Below are positions 42,005 to 50,713 of a stretch of DNA of 64,000 nt, piece by piece. The DNA is taken from positions 3,596,001 through 3,660,000 of the forward strand of contig NZ_CP082945.1 of the NCBI RefSeq assembly GCF_019933235.1, in the 5' to 3' direction. Each line of letters starts with the position of its first letter. Within the stretch, counting starts at the first letter, position 1. A program made the position numbers and the translations under genes. The notes under the pieces were generated by a model. That model was not told where the DNA came from. It was given only the letters and a program-made list of their open reading frames with translations, and searched no databases. The DNA is from Streptomyces angustmyceticus. Its GTDB lineage: Bacteria; Actinomycetota; Actinomycetes; Streptomycetales; Streptomycetaceae.

Positions 42005-42832
42005 CTACCGCGCCGGCCTGTGCCCCACTACCTCGGCCAGGTCATAGCGAGGCAGGCTCTTCGGCAGGGCCATCACGCGATAACCACGGCCGCCGTTGTC
42101 GAGCCGGGTGCGTCCTGGCTCCCCCTCGGAAACCCACTTCAGCGTGATCGCGAATCGCACGTCCCGGTCCACGTTCTTCACGTGGAAGGCGAGCTGCTCA
42201 GGATCACCGGACGACACCTTGTACGGGAAATCGCGACTCCGCACCACCGCGCCCTGAGCGGTCCGTTCCACGGTCGGCTTCAGCGCAACGGGCGTTGCCC
42301 GCAAGTCGACGTCGAAGGCTCGTTCATCCATCCCTCCGCCACAGTCGGTCGCCTTGACCACTGCGCCCCGCTCAGGAAGAGAGCGGGAGGACAGCACGGA
42401 CACCTGGGCCCCCGTGACGACGATCGCCTGCCCCGTCTTGGCCTGCAACGTGACATGGACCGTTGGCCAGAGTTCGGCGGTCGGAATCATCACCCCGCCG
42501 CGACGCACCTGTTCCGGAGTCCCCAACTCCTTCAACTCACCGTCGTCGAAATATCGCGGGGCACAGCCATCGATGCTGGGCGCATACGCCGTCAACCCCG
42601 GGGGCTCCGACAGCTCGCCCGTCAGCCAGTCCCAACCCCCCTGCGCGATCAGCACGGCAAGGCTCGTCAACACCGTCACCAGCGCGGCGATCCACACCTT
42701 CTTGTCCCGCAACGACCCGCCTTCCGGCCCGTCCGCACCCTGCGGCGCACCAGCCGGCCGCCCCGCTCGTGCGAGCCGGGCCCGGCGTATGGCCGTCCCG
42801 CTCCCCCCACGCCTGATCCGCGGTGCTGCCAC
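42005..42832 (-). CDS. Hypothetical single-pass membrane protein
   Basis: The 275-aa product has a basic cytoplasmic N-terminus (about 45 aa), one membrane helix (VWIAALVTVLTSLAVLIAQG, about 46-65) and an extracytoplasmic domain of about 200 aa containing YAPSIDGCAPRYFDDGELKE and VTGAQVSVLSSRSLPERGAV. Two Cys could form a disulfide. I recognise no family. The start is uncertain: GTG 42832 sits close to a GGGGGAA. It is convergent to the cluster terminator and so a separate unit. Confidence 0.6.
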   Translation of the reverse strand: MAAPRIRRGGSGTAIRRARLARAGRPAGAPQGADGPEGGSLRDKKVWIAALVTVLTSLAVLIAQGGWDWLTGELSEPPGLTAYAPSIDGCAPRYFDDGELKELGTPEQVRRGGVMIPTAELWPTVHVTLQAKTGQAIVVTGAQVSVLSSRSLPERGAVVKATDCGGGMDERAFDVDLRATPVALKPTVERTAQGAVVRSRDFPYKVSSGDPEQLAFHVKNVDRDVRFAITLKWVSEGEPGRTRLDNGGRGYRVMALPKSLPRYDLAEVVGHRPAR

Positions 42833-43239
42833 GCTTCCCCCTGGCTATCAGGACACCAACCGAGACCGCCCGCACCGCGCGCCTCGGCCCTACCTCCAAC
42901 TGCGGTGAGCCTAGCGCCGCTTCCCACCTGCCATTCCGTCAGGTGGAACTACTCGCTGGGCCCGGAACCCCGCCCTGGCTGCACCGCGGGTACAAGCAGT
43001 CAGGCAGACCCAGCCCCCTCCTCGCCCCACAGCCGAGAGCAGCAGCCACCGACACCGAGCAGCACGCCACGGCCGAAACCCGACAGCACACCGACCGAGA
43101 CCGGCTGAGACGGGCTGAGTACTCACTCGCGACACCGGTGACCTCATCCACCCCAGCCGACCTGATGGCCACACAACGGCCACACACAAGGCGGCAAAGA
43201 TCACCGCATTCCGCCCCCACAAAGCCCCTAACAACGCAG

Positions 43240-43272
43240 AAGGCCAGGTCACGGACTGCGTGACCTGGCCTT
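43240..43272 (-). terminator. Terminator of the former tRNA-Thr locus
   Basis: AAGGCCAGGTCACG (43240-43253) pairs perfectly with CGTGACCTGGCCTT (43259-43272), loop 5 nt. It lies immediately downstream (minus strand) of the tRNA-Thr 3' fragment, as expected for the native tRNA terminator. The rest of 42833-43239 shows no gene. Confidence 0.88.
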
Positions 43273-43278
43273 TCCACT

Positions 43279-43321
43279 GAGCCGCCTTCGGGATTCGAAC
43301 CCGAGACCTACGCATTACGAG
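43279..43321 (-). other. Truncated tRNA-Thr(CGU) 3' end: probable att site of an integrated element
   Basis: On the minus strand the last 43 nt of a tRNA-Thr are present: CTCGTAATGCG (anticodon loop with CGT), AGGTC, then the T-arm CTCGGGTTCGAATCCCGA and the acceptor 3' strand AGGCGGC. The 5' half is absent; bases beyond 43321 do not pair. Integrases of actinomycete elements recombine in tRNA 3' ends and leave such a fragment on one side. Orientation predicts that the element lies to the right. The following 43322-43570 carries no gene and no integrase. Confidence 0.85.
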
Positions 43322-43570
43322 GGGGTGCGGGATCGTGACGGGCCATATCGGGTGATCGCGTCAGGTCCCATTCTGCCTGGTCAGGAGCTTACGCCTGGTC
43401 GATCACTGCCATGTCGTCCAAGGTGATACTGGTGCGTCCGCTCACGCATCGCTCACGCGCTCGACACGTCTAGTGCTGAACTCGCCCACTTAAGCGTCCG
43501 CGTCTCTGGACGACATTGCGCGCGGACTGACTCCGATTCGTCCGCGACGACCGCGGTCTCCGGCCGGTCT

Positions 43571-44950
43571 TCACCGCCAGCCAGCGGATTCGCCTGCTGG
43601 ACCACGGCCCGTGCTCCCTGTCGTGCACGTCATACCGACACGGTCATCGGACGGACAGACATGGACGATCGAGGCCGTGCCGGAGTCGAGGCGCAGGAGC
43701 ACTATGACCTGGCACCCTTCGTTCATCCTGGACGCGACGACGTGCCCCCGGAGGCTGGAGAGTTGTGCGCCTCCGGTGTTGCGGCGGACCGTCAACATCC
43801 CTAGACCTCCGTCCACCGCGAAGTCCCTCGACGTCGGCGCTAGCCTCAAACCGATGTACCAGGTGAGCCAGTTGTGCACGATGACCCCGCTCCCGCGGAG
43901 GACTTCGTGGTCCACGGTGAGCCGCACCCCGACGATGTTTCCCGACTCGCTCACCACCATGTGAGGGGGCTTCCTGGGTTCCTTCTCTTCCATCGGGACC
44001 GCGCCCCGCTCGACGAGGTCTATGCACCCGTCCTCGGTGGCGCCGATCCTGTCGCTGATGAGGCACTGGAGCAGTCTGGCGGTGCCTACCGGATAGGCCC
44101 GGGCTGTGAGCGCGAACAGTCGATCCTTGCTCAGCGCGCCGTGTTCGCGGAGGGTTCCGATCATCGCGTCGAGGGCGTTCCCATACTGACTCGTCTGCGG
44201 GAGTGGCCATTCCGAGAGGGCCCAGTTCCCTTCTGGCCGCAGCAATCGGAACCTGCCGTCCCGCCGCATGGATTCAGCGATCGCCCGCTCGCCCTTCCCA
44301 CCGATGGCGGCGCTGATCGCATCCGCTCGTCGCGGCTCACCCTCGCCGGCCAACCACAGGTAAGCCGAGTCCCGTCCCTTCGCACGACGTCGCACCCAGT
44401 CCCCGTTGACGTCGGAGACGAGCGGACTACGGGGGTGGCTGAGGATCGAGTTCAGGGGGACGGAACGCGGAATCCCGAGCGAGCAAGCCGTCTCTCTCAG
44501 CTCCGCGGCACGGAATGGTGCCCGACCGATGACCTCGCTCAGCGGACCGTCGAGGGCATCCGAGCGCGTGGCCCAGATGCCATGCGCTCTTCCCGCCCAC
44601 GTGCGGCACTCTTCGATACCGTCCGCCGCGCGCAGCAGCGCGTGGCGGACGACGCCTTCGGGGTCATCGAAGATGTCCACGAGGGATTCCTCTGCCACGG
44701 CCCCATGGCCTTCCAACCTCGCGAGGACTTCTTCTCGCCACCCCGCGATGACTATGTCCGCCATCGCCGTGAGCGACTGCTCGGCGAGTCCGATGACCTG
44801 GCGGACGCGCTCGCGGGTGATTCCATGGGATTTCCCGATCGACTCCAGCCGCTCCCCGGAGTGCCGCTTGGTCAGGACGTCACGCTGACGATCGTCCAGA
44901 CAATGGCCCCAGATCGACGCGAGCGCGCCCCCCTGCGTCATCTCGCTCAT
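43571..44950 (-). CDS. Unknown HTH protein of the defence island
   Basis: The 459-aa protein has an N-terminal sigma-70 region-4-like helix-turn-helix (DDRQRDVLTKRHSGERLESI, GKSHGITRERVRQVIGLAEQ). Predicted winged-helix-like segments follow (AIAESMRRDGRFRLLRPEGN, then WALSEWPLPQ), and a C-terminal beta-rich part. I recognise no whole-length family. Its start overlaps the stop of the preceding gene (ATGA), so it belongs to the operon with the helicase-nuclease and GHKL ATPase. Possible regulator or DNA-binding subunit. Base composition is less GC-rich than the left half of the window. Confidence 0.75.
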   Translation of the reverse strand: MSEMTQGGALASIWGHCLDDRQRDVLTKRHSGERLESIGKSHGITRERVRQVIGLAEQSLTAMADIVIAGWREEVLARLEGHGAVAEESLVDIFDDPEGVVRHALLRAADGIEECRTWAGRAHGIWATRSDALDGPLSEVIGRAPFRAAELRETACSLGIPRSVPLNSILSHPRSPLVSDVNGDWVRRRAKGRDSAYLWLAGEGEPRRADAISAAIGGKGERAIAESMRRDGRFRLLRPEGNWALSEWPLPQTSQYGNALDAMIGTLREHGALSKDRLFALTARAYPVGTARLLQCLISDRIGATEDGCIDLVERGAVPMEEKEPRKPPHMVVSESGNIVGVRLTVDHEVLRGSGVIVHNWLTWYIGLRLAPTSRDFAVDGGLGMLTVRRNTGGAQLSSLRGHVVASRMNEGCQVIVLLRLDSGTASIVHVCPSDDRVGMTCTTGSTGRGPAGESAGWR

Positions 44951-45528
44951 TCTCCCGTCGCGTGTTCGATCCTGAGCCCACACCTCTCGCCGAGCCGCAG
45001 ATTGGCGTGCTTCTCCTCGATGGGGATGGGCGCGACGAACGAGCTGACCACGCAGACGGTCCAAGGGGTGGGATCACCGTCGGCCTCCGCCCGCAGGGCT
45101 GCCCACACCAGATGCTTCAGATCACGCTGCGGCCCCCAGGTGAAGTGGGTGTCCTCCTCTCCGTTCCGCAGCGTGACACGCAGCGGCTTGATGCGGCGTG
45201 TCCCAAGGTCCGCGACCCACTCCGACCCCATGGTCTGCTTGACCAGGGTGTCCACCCCAGCTCGCGGGTTGCTCACCACCTTCGCGTACTTGCCGATCCC
45301 GTAGACGGCCCTTGAGTACTCCTTCATCGGGCAGTCCTTGAGCCAGTAACGGACGCCCTCCGAATCCTTCAGGTAGAGGGCTAGGCGCTCCCCGATCTCG
45401 TGCGACCGCACCCACCGGTTGTAGATCTCGGTCCGCTCCCGGTCTGTCAGGTACGTCCAGCCCTTGTCCGCCGCCTCCTCGTACAGACGACGGACGATCT
45501 CCATCTCGATCTCGCGCGGTATGGCCAT
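44947..45528 (-). CDS. Unknown protein of the defence island
   Basis: The 193-aa protein has no recognised domain. Features: charged helical N-terminus (REIEMEIVRRLYEEAADKGW), ERTEIYNRWVRSHEIGERLA, WLKDCPMKEYSRAVYGIGKY and a C-terminal strand-rich part (WTVCVVSSFVAPIPIEEKHA). It lies between the Mrr-helicase (1 nt gap) and the HTH protein (4-nt overlap), so it is very likely a component or accessory of the same system. No signal peptide or TM helix. Confidence 0.7.
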   Translation of the reverse strand: MAIPREIEMEIVRRLYEEAADKGWTYLTDRERTEIYNRWVRSHEIGERLALYLKDSEGVRYWLKDCPMKEYSRAVYGIGKYAKVVSNPRAGVDTLVKQTMGSEWVADLGTRRIKPLRVTLRNGEEDTHFTWGPQRDLKHLVWAALRAEADGDPTPWTVCVVSSFVAPIPIEEKHANLRLGERCGLRIEHATGE

Positions 45529-45529
45529 C

Positions 45530-47203
45530 TCAGTGGATTCCCCCTCGATCCGGGAACTGCAACTTCACTTCGTCGGCGGCCGTCTCTAGGTCCGCCGCGT
45601 CTTCGATCCAGTGGTCCAGCAAGCTGCCGACCGTCTCGTCGTTGAACTCGATGCGCGACTCGCCAGTCGGGGCCCTGTTCATGACTTCGGTGTCGGCAGC
45701 CTCCAGGTTTCGGCGCAGGTCGAGCGTCGCCGCGACCCGGCGGATATCCGTCACGAAGTCGAGTACCTTCAGGGCGCGCTTTCCGGGGCTGAGACGAAGC
45801 CCGCGGCCCAGCTGCTGGACGAAGATCCGCCTACTGTGCGTGACACGAAGGAATCCGATCAGGTTCACGTCGGGGACGTCGACGCCCTCGTTGAAAACGT
45901 CGACGCAGGTGATGACGGGGACCCGCCCCAACCTGAACTCGTTCAGCAGTACCTGCCGACGCTGACGTGGCAACCCGCTGTGGAGGAAGGACGCGTTCTC
46001 CCACGCTTGGTCGGAGGCCGCGAGCAACGCGGCGACGCGCTCGGCGTGCTCGATCGTCTGGCAGAACAGGATCGCCCGGGGGTCGCGCGTTTCCCTCCAG
46101 GCGGTTCTGAACCTCTCGATGATTTCCTCGTCCCGCTGGGGGAGGAATAGCTTCCGGTTCAACTCTTTGATGGAGTAGCCGTGTTGGCTTACTTCCTTCA
46201 CCGCGTCCCAGTCGATGTTGTCGACGAAGAGTCGGTAGTCGACCGCCGCGAGGTAGCCGTGGGCCATACCATCGGCGATACCCATGGTGTGGCTCGCCGG
46301 TCCGAAGCGCGCGGTGATGTCGAATTTGTCTCCGCGCCACGGGGTCGCTGTGACACCGAGCTTGGCCGCATCACCACACAGATCCAGTAGCTCCGCAAAC
46401 CGTCCGTTCTCCCCGACGTGGTGGGTCTCGTCGATCATCACGAGTTCCGGGCGGTGCCCTTTCCGGACCGCCCCGAGGACGGACTCGACGGTCCCGACGA
46501 GCACTCCGTCCAGGGAGGTCGGCCGCGTGTCCCCGGTGAGCAGCCGGGTCGGCGTCCGCTTGTCCAGGTGTCGCCAGAGGGCTCGTTCGAGCTGCTCGAC
46601 CAGGTCCTTCATATGTGCCGCCACGAGGACCGGGGCCCCGGGGGACCTGCTCAGGTACCTCGCGATCGTCTCTCCGCCGACGACTGTCTTCCCTAGGCCC
46701 GTGGCGAGCACGAGGAGGGCGGTGCCGTGCCGTGTGAGGTCCTTCTCGATCGCGTCGGCGGCCTCGCGCTGGTAGGGCCTCAGCTCGATGCCGCCGGGGA
46801 CGCGGTCGGGCATGCGCTCCCAGATCGTGGCGAGCGTGGGGCCATTCCACACGGCGATTTCGATCCCCACGGAAGCCAAAGCGGTACGCCTCGCCTCCGC
46901 GGTACGGTTTAGCGCCGTGTTCGTCACCAGGACGGACCGATCCGCGCGATAGCGGGTACGGGCACGCTCCAGGTCGTCGACGCCTTCCCTCCCGATCGTC
47001 CCTCGGGACGACCACTTGCACTGGAGTACCCACTGCTCGCGGTCCCTGACCGCGAGCAGGTCCGCGCCCTCGTCTCCGGCCCCGTCGACCACCCGTACGT
47101 CGCTGAATCCGAGGTGCCACAGCGCCCGCTCGATGGCGTGGGGCAGGCCGCGTGGGCCTCCCGCGAGTAGTTCCTCCGCTGAGAGGAACCCACCCGCGCT
47201 CAC
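45530..47203 (-). CDS. Mrr-type nuclease fused to a superfamily II helicase
   Basis: The 557-aa protein starts with a restriction-endonuclease-like (Mrr/PD-D-ExK) domain: GAGDEGADLLAV (Asp48), WVLQCKWS (Gln61-Lys63). A DEAD/DEAH helicase follows: ELRPYQREAA, Walker A LATGLGKTVVG (171-173 GKT), Walker B MIDETHH (258-262), SATPW-like VTATPWRG, and QLGRGLRLSPGK motif VI. Such fusions drive ATP-dependent DNA restriction. GTG 47203 overlaps the upstream ATPase stop (GTGA) with GGAGGAG before it. Confidence 0.88.
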   Translation of the reverse strand: MSAGGFLSAEELLAGGPRGLPHAIERALWHLGFSDVRVVDGAGDEGADLLAVRDREQWVLQCKWSSRGTIGREGVDDLERARTRYRADRSVLVTNTALNRTAEARRTALASVGIEIAVWNGPTLATIWERMPDRVPGGIELRPYQREAADAIEKDLTRHGTALLVLATGLGKTVVGGETIARYLSRSPGAPVLVAAHMKDLVEQLERALWRHLDKRTPTRLLTGDTRPTSLDGVLVGTVESVLGAVRKGHRPELVMIDETHHVGENGRFAELLDLCGDAAKLGVTATPWRGDKFDITARFGPASHTMGIADGMAHGYLAAVDYRLFVDNIDWDAVKEVSQHGYSIKELNRKLFLPQRDEEIIERFRTAWRETRDPRAILFCQTIEHAERVAALLAASDQAWENASFLHSGLPRQRRQVLLNEFRLGRVPVITCVDVFNEGVDVPDVNLIGFLRVTHSRRIFVQQLGRGLRLSPGKRALKVLDFVTDIRRVAATLDLRRNLEAADTEVMNRAPTGESRIEFNDETVGSLLDHWIEDAADLETAADEVKLQFPDRGGIH

Positions 47204-49539
47204 CGCTCCTCCACCAGTTCGTCGGCGAGCAGGCGGGTGCTCAGGCGGGTGCGCTGCAGTTGGTCCGGGCTCGCCGATCCGCCGCTGAAACCGGTCAGTG
47301 TCGCCACGTCGGTCAGGTAGCCGGCGGTCCGCGCCAGGCTGAGTCGGCGGGCCGATGGGGAGGAGACCGTCGTGTACGGGCCGGCGAAGACGTGACCGTC
47401 CATGAACGCCTCCGGCCAAGATTCGAGGAGCTTCACGATAAAGAGGGCGGGCGCGTGCGGGATGAAGTCGGCGGTCTCGCCGAGACTGTTCGTGCCCGAC
47501 ACTCGGCCACTCGCGATCATTTCGTTCTCGATCGCGGTGACTTCGTCCGGGTCGAGGAGCTGGAACGCCCGGCCGGGGTCCTGGCCGACCTTGGCTGCCA
47601 TCCGCTCCCGGATGTCCGCCATCAACTCACGCGCCTCGGCCGTGACCGCCTCCACGCGGACGATGCTGTCGGGGAGGCACTCGACTCGGAGCGCGGCCAC
47701 GAGGCTCGACAGGGTGAGTTTGCTGTCGGCCTTGACCCTGAGGACCGTGGCGATCTCCCCGAGGAGGAGTTCGGATTCGTCGATCCCGTGTACCGCGAGG
47801 CTCTGGTGTCGCGGGTCGAGAAACGCCGTTACCTCGCGCCCGCCCCGCTGGACCAGGAGGACCGGGGTCTCCTGCCCGTGGTCGTCACGCAATGACCCGT
47901 TCTTGAGCCGCCGGGTGTCGACGCTCAGGAACGCTCCCATGCTCGGCAGGCCGAAGTCCTTCGAGAGGCGTGGGACGGACTCCGAGTCCGACGTGTAACG
48001 GGCGATGCGCTCCTGGGTGGTCTCCGGCCTCGGCGTGTCCGGTGCCGTCACCGGCCGCGGCGCGGCGGGTTCCGAGGCCACCGGCTTTCGGGGGCCCGCC
48101 CCCAACGCGTCCCGGACAGCGTCCTCGTCTGCCGTTCCCGGCGTGTTCGCCTTCGCCGCGTCGACCTTTCCCTGCTTGTTCTCGCTCTCGTGCCGGATGA
48201 CGGCGTCCCACCAGATGTCGTCGGACTGGTACTCCTCGTCACCTCGGTGGAATCGCTCGGCCCACTTCCTCGTCTCCTCGTGGATAGGACGCTTACCGTC
48301 ACCCGGGGTGAGGTAACGCAGACCGGCGTCGTTGCGACGGTATCCCCTCACCAACTTGGCGAGCGGGCTGTCGTTCTGCGCGTAGCCCGCCTTCCTCGCC
48401 TTGTCCGGGAGCAGAGGGCCCTCGCCACGCAGCAGCTGCACCGCGCCGCGCCAACTCCTGTCGCCGTACTCGAAGGCGTCCTTCTGGTACGTGACCGGCA
48501 CGTGGTCCAGGTGGATCTCGCCGATCAACCGGCCACCTTGGTGGGCGAGCTCCACCGGGTACTCGACGTCGAGGGCCGCGAGTGGGTTATCCGGGTTCTT
48601 CCACTGGAAGAGACTCTGGTCCCACTGCAGGATCTTCCGGCCGTTCCTCAGGAAGTCGATGCCGAACTCCCGCTTGTGCAGGTGCCTCTGCACACCCAGC
48701 CATCCGTGGATGCGACGCGCTCGGGCGACCAGTACGCCTCCGCCGCACTGCGTGCAGACGCCGTGGTCGGGATGCTGCCAGTTCCCACAGTCCTGGCATG
48801 CCTCTGCGTCGTCGAGCTTCTCGTCGATCCGGATGTACGCGGGGATCTTCTCCGCCTTGGCGCCGGTCCCGAACGTCACGAGCCGCTCGTCACCCCAGCG
48901 ACAGTGGCGACGCGGCTTGACGCGCTTCCCCTGGACCCACAGCTCGAAGGGCCGGTTGTCGAGAAGCCACGAGTACACCCGCCCGAGGGTCTGGCTCAGG
49001 TTCGACTCGTTACGTCGCAACCAGTCCCGACGAGGAGCGTAGAGTCGGCTGATCTCGATCCGGGTGCCGTGCTCGTTCGGGTCATTCTTCGGCTCCCTGA
49101 TGTCCACCGCCTCGAAATCGTCCTGGATTCGGTCCAGGTCGATCTCGACACCGATCCACTCGTCATCACCCACGCGCGTCGTCAACACCCTCGTGCGACG
49201 CCCCAGTCGGGCGGTGGAGACGTTGAACCCCATGCCGAAGAGCCCTAGCTTGTCGAAGCGGTTATTGCTCGACCAACCGGCGCTCACCGCGCGCTCGAGG
49301 GTCTCGTAGCTCATGCCCCGGCCTGTGTCCGCGATGACGACCTGCGCGTCGTCCGATCTGGCCGCGGAGCTGGGCAGCGTCACGCTGGCCCGGAACCCAC
49401 CCGCCCACGGCTCGCCCGACCTCTGGATCTCCGTAAAGTCGTCGAAGGCGTTGTCGAGCAGCTCCGCTACGCACTGCCACTCGTCGAACTCGATCTCGCC
49501 CAGCATCCGCAGGATGCGTGCTGATGGGGTGATCTTCAT
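47200..49539 (-). CDS. MutL/MORC-like GHKL ATPase of a restriction-modification system
   Basis: The 779-aa protein has an N-terminal GHKL ATPase: Glu26-Asn30 in VAELLDNAFDD, DTGRGMSYETLE (71-82), KLGLFGMGFNVSTARLG (98-114), GTRIEISRLY. A middle region carries a CxxC...CxxC zinc-ribbon-like segment (CQDCGNW, CTQCGGG) and the C-terminus is helical. It resembles the HSP90/MutL-like ATPases that Iyer, Abhiman and Aravind linked to bacterial R-M operons and to MORC origins. It probably couples ATP to DNA clamping by the nuclease-helicase. The gap 49540-49840 upstream has no gene and may hold its promoter. Confidence 0.85.
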   Translation of the reverse strand: MKITPSARILRMLGEIEFDEWQCVAELLDNAFDDFTEIQRSGEPWAGGFRASVTLPSSAARSDDAQVVIADTGRGMSYETLERAVSAGWSSNNRFDKLGLFGMGFNVSTARLGRRTRVLTTRVGDDEWIGVEIDLDRIQDDFEAVDIREPKNDPNEHGTRIEISRLYAPRRDWLRRNESNLSQTLGRVYSWLLDNRPFELWVQGKRVKPRRHCRWGDERLVTFGTGAKAEKIPAYIRIDEKLDDAEACQDCGNWQHPDHGVCTQCGGGVLVARARRIHGWLGVQRHLHKREFGIDFLRNGRKILQWDQSLFQWKNPDNPLAALDVEYPVELAHQGGRLIGEIHLDHVPVTYQKDAFEYGDRSWRGAVQLLRGEGPLLPDKARKAGYAQNDSPLAKLVRGYRRNDAGLRYLTPGDGKRPIHEETRKWAERFHRGDEEYQSDDIWWDAVIRHESENKQGKVDAAKANTPGTADEDAVRDALGAGPRKPVASEPAAPRPVTAPDTPRPETTQERIARYTSDSESVPRLSKDFGLPSMGAFLSVDTRRLKNGSLRDDHGQETPVLLVQRGGREVTAFLDPRHQSLAVHGIDESELLLGEIATVLRVKADSKLTLSSLVAALRVECLPDSIVRVEAVTAEARELMADIRERMAAKVGQDPGRAFQLLDPDEVTAIENEMIASGRVSGTNSLGETADFIPHAPALFIVKLLESWPEAFMDGHVFAGPYTTVSSPSARRLSLARTAGYLTDVATLTGFSGGSASPDQLQRTRLSTRLLADELVEER

Positions 49540-49840
49540 TGCGGTCCCCTCCTCGATACCTGTGCCGCGCTCTCCGTGCTCCCGTGCCGCGCGAGACTCT
49601 GGCCGCTGACCTGCGAGGCGGACCGGACGGTCTCAAGCTGCTTCAAATGGTAGGTGGGACCACTGACATCGCCTCCTCAAATGACGGATCCCCGGGGCCG
49701 GCGGCTCGCCCCCCCAACGGATACCTCGTGGCAGACTCGGGAGTTCGAGAACCGGCGGAAGTGGTCGTCACCGAGAGGGAGGGCGCGTCGAGATCCCTAT
49801 GGGCGTCCTGGTCGAGGCCGGACTGCACGTGGGGACGTCA

Positions 49841-50713
49841 CTAGTCGTGTTCAGTGACGTCGACGGTCGGATCGTCCTCCGCCGGGCGTCCGACACCATC
49901 GACGGATTGCTCCGAGACGGCGCCCTGTGGCCCCTCCGGCTCCTCCAGCCCACGCACGGCGGCGCTCACCCGTTGCGCGGCCTCTTCGGGGGCTTCGTGC
50001 TCCCAGATACGGATCACTCGCCATCCCGCGTCCACCAGCAGCCGCGTCGTCTCCTCGTCGCGCGCCCGGTTCGCCTCGATCTTGGCGCTCCAGAACTCCG
50101 CGTTGCGTGCCGCCGGACGATGGTGTTCCGGACAGCCGTGCCAGAAGCATCCATCGACGAATACGGCGACCCGCGCCTTCGTGAAGACGAGGTCGGCCGT
50201 ACGCCTCAGTTCCGCGACGGGGCGTTGGGAGACCCGGTAGCGGAGTCCCTCTCTATGCAGGATCGCTCTGATGCGCTTCTCGGGCTTGGTGTCTCGCCCC
50301 TTGTTGCCCCGCATCGACGCCCGCACCGCACGCGAGGTCGCCCAGGAGCCTTCCGGCACTGGCCGCGGACCGACGAGTCCTTTATCTCGGGCCAGTTCCC
50401 AGCCAGCCACTAGATTTGCCGCTCGGGTGTCGCGCTCGACCTGGCCGAGGTGACGGGCGGGCGAGCGCCCCTTGTCGGACCATCGCAAATACGCCTGGAT
50501 CCGCCGCGTTCGCGGGAGGACCTTCAGCGCCACGGACGCGAGGGCGTACCGCTCGTCGTCCAGGCGCACGTAGCGTCCCTCGCGCCCACCTGCCGCTCGG
50601 TCCTGTTCGGCCGCCAGCGCCTCACGACTCCGCCCAGGACGGCCCTTCCAAGCCCAGTCCGCTGGAGGCTGCTCGTTCCAGCCTCGCTGCCGGGCCTTCC
50701 CGGCTCCGCTCAT
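49841..50713 (-). CDS. Vsr-family DNA mismatch endonuclease with N-terminal extension
   Basis: The 290-aa protein ends in a Vsr fold: RAVRASMRGNKGRDTKPEKR, LRYRVSQRPVAELRRTADLV (catalytic Asp174), FVDGCFWHGCPEHHRPAARN (185-204, metal/zinc residues) and GWRVIRIWEHE. Vsr cuts T:G mismatches arising from 5-methylcytosine deamination. An N-terminal domain of about 120 aa (KGRPGRSREALAAEQDRAAG, IQAYLRWSDKGRSPARHLGQ) is extra. It overlaps the cytosine methyltransferase by ATGA, the usual dcm-vsr pairing. Confidence 0.92.
   Translation of the reverse strand: MSGAGKARQRGWNEQPPADWAWKGRPGRSREALAAEQDRAAGGREGRYVRLDDERYALASVALKVLPRTRRIQAYLRWSDKGRSPARHLGQVERDTRAANLVAGWELARDKGLVGPRPVPEGSWATSRAVRASMRGNKGRDTKPEKRIRAILHREGLRYRVSQRPVAELRRTADLVFTKARVAVFVDGCFWHGCPEHHRPAARNAEFWSAKIEANRARDEETTRLLVDAGWRVIRIWEHEAPEEAAQRVSAAVRGLEEPEGPQGAVSEQSVDGVGRPAEDDPTVDVTEHD

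Noticed and set aside
43279..43321. Functional tRNA-Thr gene
   Set aside because: Only the 3' 43 nt are present; the acceptor 5' strand, D-arm and half of the anticodon arm are missing.
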